From: Bog-473 sp963707835
GTDB lineage: Bacteria; Actinomycetota; Acidimicrobiia; Acidimicrobiales; RAAP-2
Direction of reading: 5' to 3'
Length of the DNA stretch: 64,000 nt
NCBI GenBank assembly: GCA_963707835.1
Contig: CAVPRI010000002.1
Coordinates: 930,001-994,000, forward strand
Part shown: positions 19,064 to 27,351 of the stretch, in pieces
Layout of the letters: every line of letters starts with the position of its first letter
How positions within the stretch are numbered: the first letter of the stretch is position 1
Made by a program: the position numbers and the translations under genes
The notes under the pieces: generated by a model
Seen by the model: only the letters and a program-made list of their open reading frames with translations
Told to the model about the DNA's origin: nothing
Databases searched by the model: none

Positions 19064-19540
19064 GTGAGCGAGCAGTCCGCGGCGAGGAGATCGGACAAGG
19101 CCGACGAGGCCACGCTGGAGAGCACGCTCGAGCTCGTCCGCCGCCACGGCGGGCGGGTCACCACGTCACGGCGGCTCCTCCTCCAGGCGCTCTTCGCCAC
19201 GCCCGGCCACCGGACGGCCGAGGAGCTGGCGGCAGAGGTGCAGCGCGACGACCCCGACATCCACCTCTCGACGATCTACCGGAATCTCGAGGAGCTCGAG
19301 CGACTCGGCGTGGTGGTCCACTCGCACTCGGCCACGGACCGGCGACCTACCACCTGGCTCGGTCCATCCCACGGGCACTTCGTCTGCGAGAGTGCGGCAT
19401 CCTGCATCGAGGTGCCCGACTCGCTCTTCGACGGGCTGGCCAAGCGGGCCCGCACCCGCTTCGGGTTCACCATCGACACGCACCACGTGGCCCTGCTGGG
19501 CCGGTGCGCCGACTGCTGCCGCTGGAGCGAGCGGACCGGC
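19064..19540 (+). CDS. Fur-family metal-responsive repressor (Nur/Zur type likely), 3' end uncertain
   Basis: GTG 19064 opens a Fur protein: winged helix with TTSRRLLLQALFATPGHRTAEELAAEV and IHLSTIYRNLEELERLGVV (residues ~33-84), then the metal-binding half with VVHSHSATD and PSHGHFVCES. The usual YHL metal-ligand motif is visible only in the +1 frame (ACC TAC CAC CTG at 19345-19356), so two compensating indels probably alter residues ~94-100. No stop follows the expected C-terminus (about residue 152): the frame stays open to 20560, antisense to the next two genes. I end the feature at the last family-like residues. Divergence from a Ni/Co permease suggests nickel control. Confidence 0.72.
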
Positions 19541-20059
19541 TCACCACTGCGGCGGGGCGGCGCCAGCGTCCGCTCGAGGATCCCGAGCGTGGCCCGCAAC
19601 GGAGGATTCGGAGATGACCGGGAAGATGCCGGCTCGCGCCATGTCGTCATCGATGCCCGACCAGTCGTAGTAGTGGGTGACCACGGTGCCGCCGTCGGTC
19701 CGGTCGAGCGCGTAGCCGTACACGTGGCCGAGCGGGGGCCCCTCGGCTCGCACCGTCCAGGCGATCTCCTGGTCCGGCTCGTAAGCCGTGATCAGCACCG
19801 TGACGTCGTAACGCCCGATGGGGAAGTCGTTGAGGGCCTCGCGGTCCATGTGCACCACGAACTCGTCCCCGACCGCCGAGGGTGCCTCTCCCGTGGCGTC
19901 CATCAACATGCCCGACGCGTCGACGGTCACGTGACCCTGCGGATCGCGCAGCACCGAGAAGATCCGCGCCGGTTCGGCCTTGATGGTCCGCTGGACCTCG
20001 ATCCGCTCGCCCCCGTCCCCCGATGTGTCACCGTCGCCCGTCGTGCCCCCGTCGCTCAT
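19541..20059 (-). CDS. SRPBCC-superfamily protein, probable C-terminal frameshift
   Basis: The 172-residue protein starts at ATG 20059, overlapping the MFS stop (ATGA). SRPBCC features include an opening strand (IEVQRTIKAEPARIFSVLRDPQGHVTVDASG), a VGDEFVVHM strand, AWTVRAEGPPLGHVYGY and THYYDWSGIDD. The expected closing helix (LRATLGILERTLAPP) is present only in another frame just after SESS near 19600, so one base appears added there. Because the shifted frame runs into the Fur gene without a stop, the true 3' end is unclear. It closes a marR-MFS-SRPBCC operon. Confidence 0.68.
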   Translation of the reverse strand: MSDGGTTGDGDTSGDGGERIEVQRTIKAEPARIFSVLRDPQGHVTVDASGMLMDATGEAPSAVGDEFVVHMDREALNDFPIGRYDVTVLITAYEPDQEIAWTVRAEGPPLGHVYGYALDRTDGGTVVTHYYDWSGIDDDMARAGIFPVISESSVAGHARDPRADAGAAPPQW

Positions 20060-21977
20060 GGCCGCACCCTACCAGTGACCTCCTCGACCGCCCCGGTTCG
20101 GTCGAGTTTCTCGGCCTGGTCGGCGTCCTCGTCTCCGTCGGCATCCTTGGCCTGGTCGGCGTCCTCGTCTCCGTCGGCATCCTTGGCCTGGTCGCCGCCC
20201 TCGTCCCCGTCGGCGTCCCCGGCCGGGGTGACGCCCTCAGCCGTTGCCACGAGACCCAGGCGCGGGCCGCGGGTCGACGAGGCGATGGCGGCCAGGAACG
20301 CCAGGCGCGGCCGACACGCCGAAGACCACCGTCAGCCCGTGTTCGAAGGGGCCAGAGATCAGCTCGGGGAAGAACCGCCGCCCGGTCACCACTTGCTGGG
20401 CGGCGGCCGGGAGCGAGGTCAGGGCGTTGGACGCCGCCAGGAGGTGCTCGATCGGGTTCACTCCGAGGACCGAGGCGAAGAGCGACGAAACCGGGGGCAG
20501 GGACGCCGATGTGCTCGGCCACGCGGTGGCCCACGCCCTGGTGCTCGAGCCCACTGGTGAGCGCACCGGGAAGGCTGCCCGCCAAGCCGGCGATCATCAG
20601 CGAGAAGAACACGCCGATGGAGAGCGCAGTGCCGGAGTTCTGGAACGTCGAGCGCATACCCGAGACCGCGCCGCGCTGCTCGGCTGGGACCGAGCTCATG
20701 ATCGATGAGGTGTTGGGCGCGCTGAACATGCCGATGCCGACGCCGTTGAGCAGCGTGATGGCGGCGAACTGCGGATAGCTGAAGTCCACCGGCAGCGCGA
20801 GCAGCAAGAGGAAACTGATGCCGTAGAGCACCATGCCCGCCGTGGACAGAACCCGCGACCCGAAGCGATCCGAGAGGTAACCCGACACCGGACCCGATAC
20901 GAAGAACCCAGCAGTGAGGGGTAGCAGGAAGACTCCGGCCCACAGTGGGGTCGATGAGAAGTCATAGCCGTGCAGGGGAAGCCAGATCCCCTGGAGCCAG
21001 ATCACGAGCATGAACTGCAGCCCACCCTGGCCGAGCCGTGCCGCGAAGCTGGCCACGTTGCCGGCGGTGAAGGCCCTGATGCGGAAGAGGCGCAGATCGA
21101 ACATGGGCCACTCGACCCGTTTCTCGATCGCCACGAACGCCGCCAGGAGTCCCACGCCCAGGGCCAACAGCCCCAGCACTTCGGGGCTCTCCCAGCCCAT
21201 GGCCTGCCCGTGGTACGGCTGGATCCCGATCGTGACGGCGATGAGCACGGCGCCCAGGCCCACGGCGAAGGTGGCGTTCCCCCACCAGTCCATCCGGCCG
21301 CCGGTGCGTGTCCCCATCTCGCGTAGCCGGGTGTAGGCCCACCAGGTGCCGAAGATCCCCACCGGCACGTTGATCCAGAACACGGCGCGCCAGTCCCAGA
21401 CGGCCAGCAGCCCCCCGAGCACCAGACCGATGAACTGCCCGGAGAGCCCCGCCACCTGATTGATCCCGAGCGCGAAGCCGCGCTGGTTGGCCGGGAAGGC
21501 GTCGGTCAGGATGGCGGCCGAGTTGGCCATCAGCATCGACCCGCCCATGGCTTGGACGAACCGCCAGCCGATCAGCCACCATGCCCCGGCACCGCCCAGG
21601 AACGGGTCGAACGAGAGCAGGATCGAGGCCACCGTGAACACGGCGAAGCCGGCGTTGTAGATCCGCACCCGGCCCAACATGTCGCCCAGCCGGCCCACAC
21701 CGACCACGAACACGGCCTGGACCAACCGGTAGCCCATGATCATCCACAGGAGGTAGGTGATGTTGCCCGGCGCCAGGGGGTCGAGGTGGATGCCCCGGAA
21801 GATGGCCGGAAGGGCGATCAGGACGATCGATCCGTCGAGCACGGCCATGAAGGTGGCGGCCGTGGTGTTGGCCAGCGCCACCCACTTGTACCTGGCGTCC
21901 ACACCCTCCGCTCCGTCGGCCGGGGCCTGCTCGGCCGGCACCGGCGGGGGATCGGTCCCCGTCGTCTGGCCCGCCAT
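20056..21977 (-). pseudogene. DHA2-type (14-TM) MFS drug efflux transporter with two frameshifts near its 3' end
   Basis: ATG 21977 overlaps the marR stop (TGATG). About 495 residues read cleanly: FMAVLDGSIVLIALP in helix 1, GRLGDMLGRVRIYN between helices 2 and 3, RFVQAMGGSMLMANS, RGFALGINQVAGLSGQFIG, WRAVFWINVPVG, and later helices typical of EmrB/QacA exporters. Near 20495 and again near 20300 the natural sequence changes frame: VSSLFASVLGVNPIEHLLAA, then a final helix and an acidic tail ending at 20056. The single long frame of 650 codons therefore has an artificial Arg/Pro-rich end. It probably exports a drug or lipid-like compound under MarR control. Confidence 0.78.
20113..20218. repeat. 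Three tandem copies of a 36-bp coding repeat
   Basis: Units at 20113-20148 and 20149-20184 are identical; a third, diverged copy covers 20185-20218. On the minus strand each encodes the 12 residues KDADGDEDADQA, forming an acidic tail on the exporter. The repeat length keeps the reading frame. Confidence 0.85.
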
Positions 21978-22435
21978 CAAAGGCGGTCGGCCAGGCGCTC
22001 GATCAGCGGCGCCGCCGCCATGAGCTGCGACAGCTCGGCCCGGGTAAAGCCGGTGGACAGCGCGTTCGAGAGAAGCTCGTTGCGAGCGCGTCGGCGGCGG
22101 CCGAGGAGTTCGGCTCCCTCGGGGGTCAACGACATGATCACCCGCCGGCCGTCGACCGGGTCGGGCTGGCGCCGGACCAGCCCCCTCTCCTCGAGGCCGG
22201 CGACCGTGGCGCCCATCGACTGGGGGCTGATGCGCTCGAGCCGGGCCAATTCCGAGAGGGAGGCCGACTGGGCGCGGTCGAGGCGGGCCAGGGCCGAGAC
22301 CTCAGAGGGCGTCGGATCGCCCTCGACCGCGGGGCGTTGGCGCAGCCGCTGCAGGAGGAGCCGCACACCCGCCAGCAACGCGCCGGCCAGCTCGTCCACC
22401 CCCGGGTCGCGGGTCAGGGCAGCATCGTCGCTCAC
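21977..22435 (-). CDS. MarR-family transcriptional regulator
   Basis: The 152-residue protein starts at GTG 22435. It has the winged-helix MarR core: ASLSELARLERISPQSMGATVAGLEERGLVRRQPDPVDGRRVIMSLT (residues ~58-105), with the DGRR wing motif, framed by dimerisation helices. MarR proteins usually repress an adjacent transporter gene and release DNA on binding a phenolic or lipophilic ligand. The 1-nt stop/start overlap with the downstream exporter supports that here. A paired direct repeat lies 8 bp upstream of its start. Confidence 0.92.
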   Translation of the reverse strand: MSDDAALTRDPGVDELAGALLAGVRLLLQRLRQRPAVEGDPTPSEVSALARLDRAQSASLSELARLERISPQSMGATVAGLEERGLVRRQPDPVDGRRVIMSLTPEGAELLGRRRRARNELLSNALSTGFTRAELSQLMAAAPLIERLADRL

Positions 22436-22442
22436 AGATCTT

Positions 22443-22469
22443 CAGTTTAGCCTTATCAGTTTCGCCTTA
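22443..22469. promoter_or_regulatory. Direct repeat in the marR/aldehyde dehydrogenase intergenic region
   Basis: CAGTTTAGCCTTA (22443-22455) and CAGTTTCGCCTTA (22457-22469) form a 14-bp-period direct repeat just upstream of the marR start. This AT-richer spot stands out from its surroundings. A binding site for MarR or a promoter element is plausible but not proven. Confidence 0.4.
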
Positions 22470-22582
22470 GGACTTGCCAGGCAGATCCGGTGCCGACCAG
22501 GGGGCGAATCCTGGGCGCTTCGGGCCCGGACCACCCCGCCGGTAGGGTGGCCCTGCTGCGGCCCAGGTGAGGGAGGTCATCG

Positions 22583-24001
22583 ATGATCGTGCGCGACACC
22601 ATCTACATAGACGGGAGCTGGACGCCGTCCGGCGGCACGGGAACCCTCGACGTCGTCGACTCGGCCACCGAGCAGCTCTTCGCCTCCGTCCCCGAGGGGA
22701 CGCCCGACGATGTCGACCGCGCTGCGCGGGCTGCCGCCGCCGCCTTCGAGTCCTGGGCCGCCACGCCGCGGGAGGAGCGGGGCAAACTGGTCACCCGCAT
22801 CGGCGAGGCCCTGGCAGCCCGCACCGACGAGCTGGCCGACATCATTACCCACGAGCTCGGCATGCCCCTGGGGCTCACGGCCGGCATCCAGGTCGGGTTG
22901 GGCGTCGGCGCCTTCCCCGACGCCGCGGCGGCGCTCGACGCCATCGACTGGGAAGAGGAGATCGGCAATTCCCTGGTCGTCCGCGAGCCCGTCGGAGTCA
23001 TCGGGGCCATCACGCCGTGGAACTACCCGTTGTATCAAGCCACGCTGAAGGTGGCCGGCGCACTGGCCGCGGGATGCACCGTGGTGCTCAAGCCGAGCGA
23101 GGTGACACCGGTCAACGCCTACGTGCTGGCAGAAGTGATCGACGAGGTCGGGCTACCCGCGGGTGTGTTCAACCTGGTGAGCGGCGTGGGTCCCGTGGTC
23201 GGCGAAGCCATCGCCTCGCACCCCGACGTCGACATGGTCTCCTTCACCGGATCGACGCGGGCCGGGCGCCGCGTGATGGAACTGGCCGCTGCGGGGGTGA
23301 AGCGGGTGGCGCTCGAGCTCGGCGGCAAGTCCGTCAACCTGCTCCTCGACGACGCCAACTTCGAGAAGGCCGTGCCGGCCGGTCTCTTCGCGTGCTTCCT
23401 CAACTCGGGGCAGACCTGCGTCGCCCTGACCCGCATGCTGGTGCCCCGCGCCAGGCTGGCCGAGGTGGAGGAGATCGCGCTCGGCGCCATGGACAAGTTC
23501 GCTCCGGGTGACCCCTTCGACGAGGGGCGGCTGATCGGCCCGCTCGTCTCGGCCGCCCAGCGCGAGCGGGTGCGCGGCTACATCGCCAAGGGCGTCGAAG
23601 AGGGCGCCACGCTCCTGGTGGGCGGAGCGGAGCCCCCCGAGGGCCTCGACACCGGCTTCTACGTCCGTCCCACCATCTTCTCGTCGGTGACCCCGGACAT
23701 GACCATCGCCAACGAGGAGATCTTCGGTCCGGTGCTGAGCATCATGCCCTACGACTCCGACGAAGAGGCCATTGCCATCGCCAACGGCACCCCGTACGGA
23801 CTGGCCGGCGCCGTGTCGAGCGCGGACCCGGCCCGGGCCGAGGCGGTGGCCCGGAGGCTGCGCACCGGTCAGGTCGACATCAACGGCGGGAGGTTCAACC
23901 CGACCGCACCCTTCGGCGGCTACAAGCAGTCGGGATTCGGTCGCGAGCGGGGGCGGTACGGGGTCGAGGAGTTCCTCCAGACCAAGGCGATGCAGCGCTG
24001 A
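22583..24001 (+). CDS. NAD(P)-dependent aldehyde dehydrogenase
   Basis: The 472-residue enzyme starts at ATG 22583 after GAGGGAGG. All ALDH signatures are present: ITPWNYPLYQATLKVAGALAAGCTVVLKPSE (cofactor site), FTGSTRAGRRVM, the general-base Glu in ALELGGKS and the catalytic Cys in FLNSGQTCVALTR, plus EEIFGPVLSIMPY and a C-terminal GGYKQSGFGRERG. It oxidises an aldehyde to the carboxylic acid through a thioester on Cys. The sequence is closest in style to the broad-specificity betaine/aliphatic ALDHs of Actinobacteria. Substrate unknown. Confidence 0.95.
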   Translation: MIVRDTIYIDGSWTPSGGTGTLDVVDSATEQLFASVPEGTPDDVDRAARAAAAAFESWAATPREERGKLVTRIGEALAARTDELADIITHELGMPLGLTAGIQVGLGVGAFPDAAAALDAIDWEEEIGNSLVVREPVGVIGAITPWNYPLYQATLKVAGALAAGCTVVLKPSEVTPVNAYVLAEVIDEVGLPAGVFNLVSGVGPVVGEAIASHPDVDMVSFTGSTRAGRRVMELAAAGVKRVALELGGKSVNLLLDDANFEKAVPAGLFACFLNSGQTCVALTRMLVPRARLAEVEEIALGAMDKFAPGDPFDEGRLIGPLVSAAQRERVRGYIAKGVEEGATLLVGGAEPPEGLDTGFYVRPTIFSSVTPDMTIANEEIFGPVLSIMPYDSDEEAIAIANGTPYGLAGAVSSADPARAEAVARRLRTGQVDINGGRFNPTAPFGGYKQSGFGRERGRYGVEEFLQTKAMQR

Positions 24002-24014
24002 GAGGGTTGCCGCG

Positions 24015-24806
24015 CTGACCAGAGGGGCGCGGCGCCGGCGACGGCGCCGCCTGACGAGGACGCTGGAGGTCGCCGGGGCGGTCGCCGCGGTAGCCGCCAT
24101 GGTCGTCGCGTTCGCGGTGGTGTTGCCCTCGTCCGCCCCGCACCACGCCCAGACATCCTCCGCCGACGCCTCGTCGGACCCGACCGGCACGCACCGTGGC
24201 TCGGATGCTCGGGCCACGACCTCGACCTCCACCAGCACGACCAGCACCAGCACGACAACCACCACGATCGACCCGGGCTCGCTGCCCCAGACCGAGCAGT
24301 TCCCCACCGCCGACACCTTCCAGTTCAACGGCGAGATGGCCGCGCTCTGGCAGGGGATCACCACCGGCACGGTGGGCCCGGCCCTGCCGTCCTTCTTCCC
24401 CGAGTCGGCGTACGCCCAGCTGAAGACGGGAATCGCCGACCCCCGCGGCGACTGGCAGAACCGGCTCGTGGCCGATTTCGCCCTCGACATCGAGGCCGCC
24501 CACTCACTGCTCGGACCCGATGCGTCGCAGGCCACCCTGGTCACGGTCTCGGTCCCCGAGGGATACGGCCACTGGATCCCCTCCGGCGTGTGCGCCAACG
24601 GGATCGGGTACTACGAGGTCGCTAACGCTCGCATCGTCTACCAGCTCGGCGGCGAGACCCGCTCCTTCGGCATCGCCTCGATGATCTCGTGGCGGGGGAC
24701 CTGGTACGTGGTGCACCTCGGTGCCATCCTGCGGGGATCGGGCGGGGGCCAGGTCGACGAGCCGGCTCTGGGGCCCGGTACCTCGGCCCCCTCGCGAACC
24801 TGCTGA
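24015..24806 (+). CDS. Membrane-anchored or secreted protein of unknown function; start codon unclear
   Basis: The frame begins just after the aldehyde dehydrogenase stop and reads an Arg-rich stretch (TRGARRRRRRRLTRTLEV), a hydrophobic helix (VAGAVAAVAAMVVAFAVVLP) and a Thr/Ser linker (residues ~55-75). A ~165-residue extracytoplasmic domain follows (EQFPTADTFQFNGEMAALWQGI, GIADPRGDWQNRLVADFALDIEAAH, SWRGTWYVVHLGAI). No ATG, GTG or TTG precedes the Arg-rich part after the previous stop; the nearest codon is CTG at 24015, and ATG 24099 would cut the membrane helix in half. I recognise no family beyond an actinobacterial lipo/anchored domain look. Confidence 0.55.
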   Translation: MTRGARRRRRRRLTRTLEVAGAVAAVAAMVVAFAVVLPSSAPHHAQTSSADASSDPTGTHRGSDARATTSTSTSTTSTSTTTTTIDPGSLPQTEQFPTADTFQFNGEMAALWQGITTGTVGPALPSFFPESAYAQLKTGIADPRGDWQNRLVADFALDIEAAHSLLGPDASQATLVTVSVPEGYGHWIPSGVCANGIGYYEVANARIVYQLGGETRSFGIASMISWRGTWYVVHLGAILRGSGGGQVDEPALGPGTSAPSRTC

Positions 24807-24848
24807 GGAGCCCTGCTGCGGGCCGGCGACGCCCGGAACGTCCGGCGC

Positions 24849-25589
24849 CTACGCGGTGGCCACCACCACCATCTCCCAGCTGTCGAGCTCGAGCGGTCCC
24901 CCGCCTCCGGCACGGAACCGCACGTCGTGGAAGCCGGCTGCCTCGAGCCACACCGTCCACTCCGGGGGTGTGGGTAGCCGGACGAAGTACAAGGAGTGGC
25001 GCACGGCACCGTCGCGGTGGACGGTGCGCTCCACCATCATCCGCCCCGCGATCGGGTCGAAGGTCGAAACCTCGACCATGGTGTCGTCGCCGTGGCGCAC
25101 CACCACGGCATCGGGGGCCGGCGTGAAGTGCCGCACCCCACCGTCGTGGTGCATGGTGTCGAGAGCCACCGTTCCTCCGGACCGCAAGACCCGGTGGAAC
25201 TCGCGCAGCACCTGGTGGCAGTCCTCGTCCTCGTAGTAGCCGAACGAATTCAGCCAGCAGACCACGGCGTCGAAGGGGCCATCGACCGGGAGGTGGCGCA
25301 CGTCGCCGTGCAGATAGGTGAGCGTGCCCTGCGGCGGCTCCGGTTCGGACCGCGCCATCGAGAGGTAGCTCTCGGTGATGTCGACGCCGATCACGTCCAT
25401 ACCCGCCGCAGCCAGGCGTCGGGTGAGGCGACCGTGGCCACAGGGGGCGTCGAGGATACGCGACCCGGCGGGCAGCGCGAGGAGCGACAGGATCTCGGAC
25501 GTGTCGGCGTCGGAGTGCCCGGCATCGATCGACTCGTCGTAGAAGTAGAGGTAGTCGTCACCGAAGGTGCCTGCCACGTCGAAGGTCAT
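24849..25589 (-). CDS. Class I SAM-dependent methyltransferase
   Basis: The 246-residue protein has motif I ILDAPCGHGRLTRRLAAAG (residues ~44-62), motif II IGVDITESYLSMAR, an acidic loop LHGDVRHLPVDGPFDAVVCWLNSFGYYED, and the post-III strand VLRSGGTVALDTMHHDG. It belongs with small-molecule methyltransferases that carry an extra C-terminal beta-domain (residues ~150-246). The acceptor is not known. It stands between a + strand gene ending at 24806 and the small zinc-ribbon gene. Confidence 0.88.
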   Translation of the reverse strand: MTFDVAGTFGDDYLYFYDESIDAGHSDADTSEILSLLALPAGSRILDAPCGHGRLTRRLAAAGMDVIGVDITESYLSMARSEPEPPQGTLTYLHGDVRHLPVDGPFDAVVCWLNSFGYYEDEDCHQVLREFHRVLRSGGTVALDTMHHDGGVRHFTPAPDAVVVRHGDDTMVEVSTFDPIAGRMMVERTVHRDGAVRHSLYFVRLPTPPEWTVWLEAAGFHDVRFRAGGGGPLELDSWEMVVVATA

Positions 25590-25644
25590 GGGACGTCACT
25601 CTCCCACGAACGAGTGCCGTCTCCGGTGTCGACGTGCAGGGTGA

Positions 25645-25839
25645 TCAGGCAGCGCGGTCCCCCGCTCCCTCCTCCTCGTCGTCGGCGTCGTGGCAGTCCC
25701 ACGAGCAGTAGCCGCCGATGCGGGGCGAGACCGGGTGGAACCCACACCGTCGGCACAGCTCGGCCGCGGCAGTGCTCACCCTCCTGCTCGAATGTTTCCT
25801 GCCGGTGTGCGCAACCCTGTGCCCTGTAGCTTCCGTCAT
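25645..25839 (-). CDS. Small zinc-ribbon-like protein
   Basis: The 64-residue protein (ATG 25839) has two Cys pairs, CRRC (residues ~29-32) and CSWDC (~45-49), that could form one zinc knuckle, and an acidic tail (DADDEEEGAGD). A GTG three codons earlier is an alternative start. An open frame continues upstream to 26316 but contains a transcription terminator, so I do not extend it. Function unknown. Confidence 0.5.
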   Translation of the reverse strand: MTEATGHRVAHTGRKHSSRRVSTAAAELCRRCGFHPVSPRIGGYCSWDCHDADDEEEGAGDRAA

Positions 25840-26319
25840 CCCCTCCACGCTCCGTCCTCGTCGTTCACTCGTTGTCGTGCTCTTCGTGCTCTTCGTGCCG
25901 TCCTGCTCGGTGCCTCGCTCGTCGATCACGCCCGACCGTGACCGCAGCCTTCCTGGGTGACCCGAGTGCCACCCCTCGTCCTGCTGTGCTCTCCCTGTGG
26001 CAGACCACGGTGCTGCCGCGGAGTCCCCAGGAACGAAAAGAGCCGCTTTCCCCAGTTGGGAAAGCGGCTCCTCGACGTCAGGACTTGTCCGTCCCTCTAC
26101 GGCGTCGAGGCCACCTTCCGAGCCGGCAGCTTGGGCACCCCACAGATCTGTACCTCGGACATGGCCGAGCGCGACTCGCCGAGGGTGCAGCCGGTGTGCC
26201 GGCAACACGCACCGTGTGAGCTCCACTGTGCCTGCATCTTCCCCTGTGCTCCCATCGACGACCAGTATACGAGACCGCTCGGACGATCTCGGCGCGGACC
26301 GGGTTTGGCCGAGCAAAGT
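25840..26319. other. Intergenic region with terminator, no convincing gene
   Basis: The 480 bp between the zinc-ribbon gene and the SDR gene hold the hairpin at 26036-26070 and Arg/Ser/Pro-rich frames without domain character. On the + strand there is a short imperfect repeat (GTGCTCTTCGTGCTCTTCGTG, about 25877-25897). Confidence 0.5.
26036..26070 (-). terminator. Rho-independent terminator for the SDR/SRPBCC transcript
   Basis: A perfect 13-bp stem, GAGCCGCTTTCCC (26040-26052) with GGGAAAGCGGCTC (26058-26070), encloses a 5-nt loop. On the minus strand it is followed by TTTT (26039-26036). It lies about 250 bp downstream of the SDR stop at 26320. Confidence 0.82.
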
Positions 26320-27351
26320 TCATGCGCCCGTCACAGTTGCGCCCACCGCTCCAACGCCTCCGCTCAGGCGCGTGGCACACCAGGACCACAACGCAGTTCC
26401 GGGATCCGTCGCGCCGGCACCCGAGCGCCCGGTCCTGCTGAGGCGATGCTCGGAACGCAGGGCGCGGTCGTGGAAGAAGCCTTCGGTCAGGCCGGCATCC
26501 CGGGCCCCGCCGGCAGCCAGCCACACCGCCGTATCGGCCCCCTGGGCCGGGGTGCGCAGCAACGGACCGAGTCGAGCGAACGACGGTAGTCCACTGGCCA
26601 GGCCGGGCGTGTCGACCCAGCCCGGATGCATGGCGTAACTCGCCACCCCGTGCGAGCCCCAGCGTCGGGCCCATTCGTGTGAAAGCACGACCTGGGCCCG
26701 CTTGGCCCGTGCGTAGGCCACCGTGCCGCGGTAGGCGGCCGGCCCCAGCTCGAGGCGGTCCGTGTCGAACGGCTCCAAGTACATCCCGCCCGAGGAGACG
26801 GTCACGATGGCCGCGTCGCCCGCCCGGAACATCGGAGCCTGAAGGAGGAGCGTGAGGCGGAAAGGGGCAAGCACGGCGGTGGCCACAGTGAGCTCCGTCC
26901 CGTCCGGCGCGCTCCGGTAGTCCGACGAGAGCGCACCGGCTGCGTGGACCAGGGCGTGCAGGGCGCCGTGACGGGCCCGGAAGCCCGCGGCGAAGGCGGC
27001 GACCGCCGCCGGGTCGACCAGGTCGAGCGCCACGGTCTCGATCGTGGCGCCGGGATCGGCGTGCACGGACCGCGCTACGGCCCGGGCCTGGGCTGCCACC
27101 GCCTCGAGTCGCTGCCGATCGCGCCCGACCAACCACACCGATCCACCCAGGCACGCCAAGCCGACGGCGACGGCGGCCCCGATCCCCGACGAGGCGCCCG
27201 TGACCATCGCCACCCTCCCTCGCTGGTCCCGCGGCTGGCCCCACCCCCAGAGCCGCGACCGCACGGCGAACCCCACGCGGGTGAAGCTGCCCACCACGCT
27301 GGCCTCCAGGGCCGCATCCACCATCGACGCCAGCCGGGTGGGCACGGTCAC
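26320..27351 (-). CDS. Short-chain dehydrogenase/reductase (DHRS12/retinol-dehydrogenase-like)
   Basis: The 343-residue protein starts at GTG 27351, overlapping the SRPBCC stop (GTGA). A ~45-residue leader precedes the Rossmann motif VTGASSGIGAAVAVGLA. Then come VALDLVDPAA, the HAAG motif of NNAG type (LVHAAGALSS), the catalytic Ser strand VTVSSGGMY and YARAKRA with the catalytic Tyr and Lys. The layout matches eukaryote-like DHRS12/retinol dehydrogenase homologues often found next to FAD oxidoreductase, DUF1365 and CFA genes. It belongs to the divergent left arm of the lipid-modification cluster and ends before a strong terminator. Confidence 0.88.
   Translation of the reverse strand: MTVPTRLASMVDAALEASVVGSFTRVGFAVRSRLWGWGQPRDQRGRVAMVTGASSGIGAAVAVGLACLGGSVWLVGRDRQRLEAVAAQARAVARSVHADPGATIETVALDLVDPAAVAAFAAGFRARHGALHALVHAAGALSSDYRSAPDGTELTVATAVLAPFRLTLLLQAPMFRAGDAAIVTVSSGGMYLEPFDTDRLELGPAAYRGTVAYARAKRAQVVLSHEWARRWGSHGVASYAMHPGWVDTPGLASGLPSFARLGPLLRTPAQGADTAVWLAAGGARDAGLTEGFFHDRALRSEHRLSRTGRSGAGATDPGTALWSWCATRLSGGVGAVGATVTGA

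Noticed and set aside
23153..24598. 481-codon minus-strand frame
   Set aside because: It is antisense to the aldehyde dehydrogenase and the anchored protein; the + strand frames carry clear motifs.
25840..26316. N-terminal extension of the zinc-ribbon protein to 224 residues
   Set aside because: The extension would be transcribed through a strong terminator for the same strand and is low-complexity.
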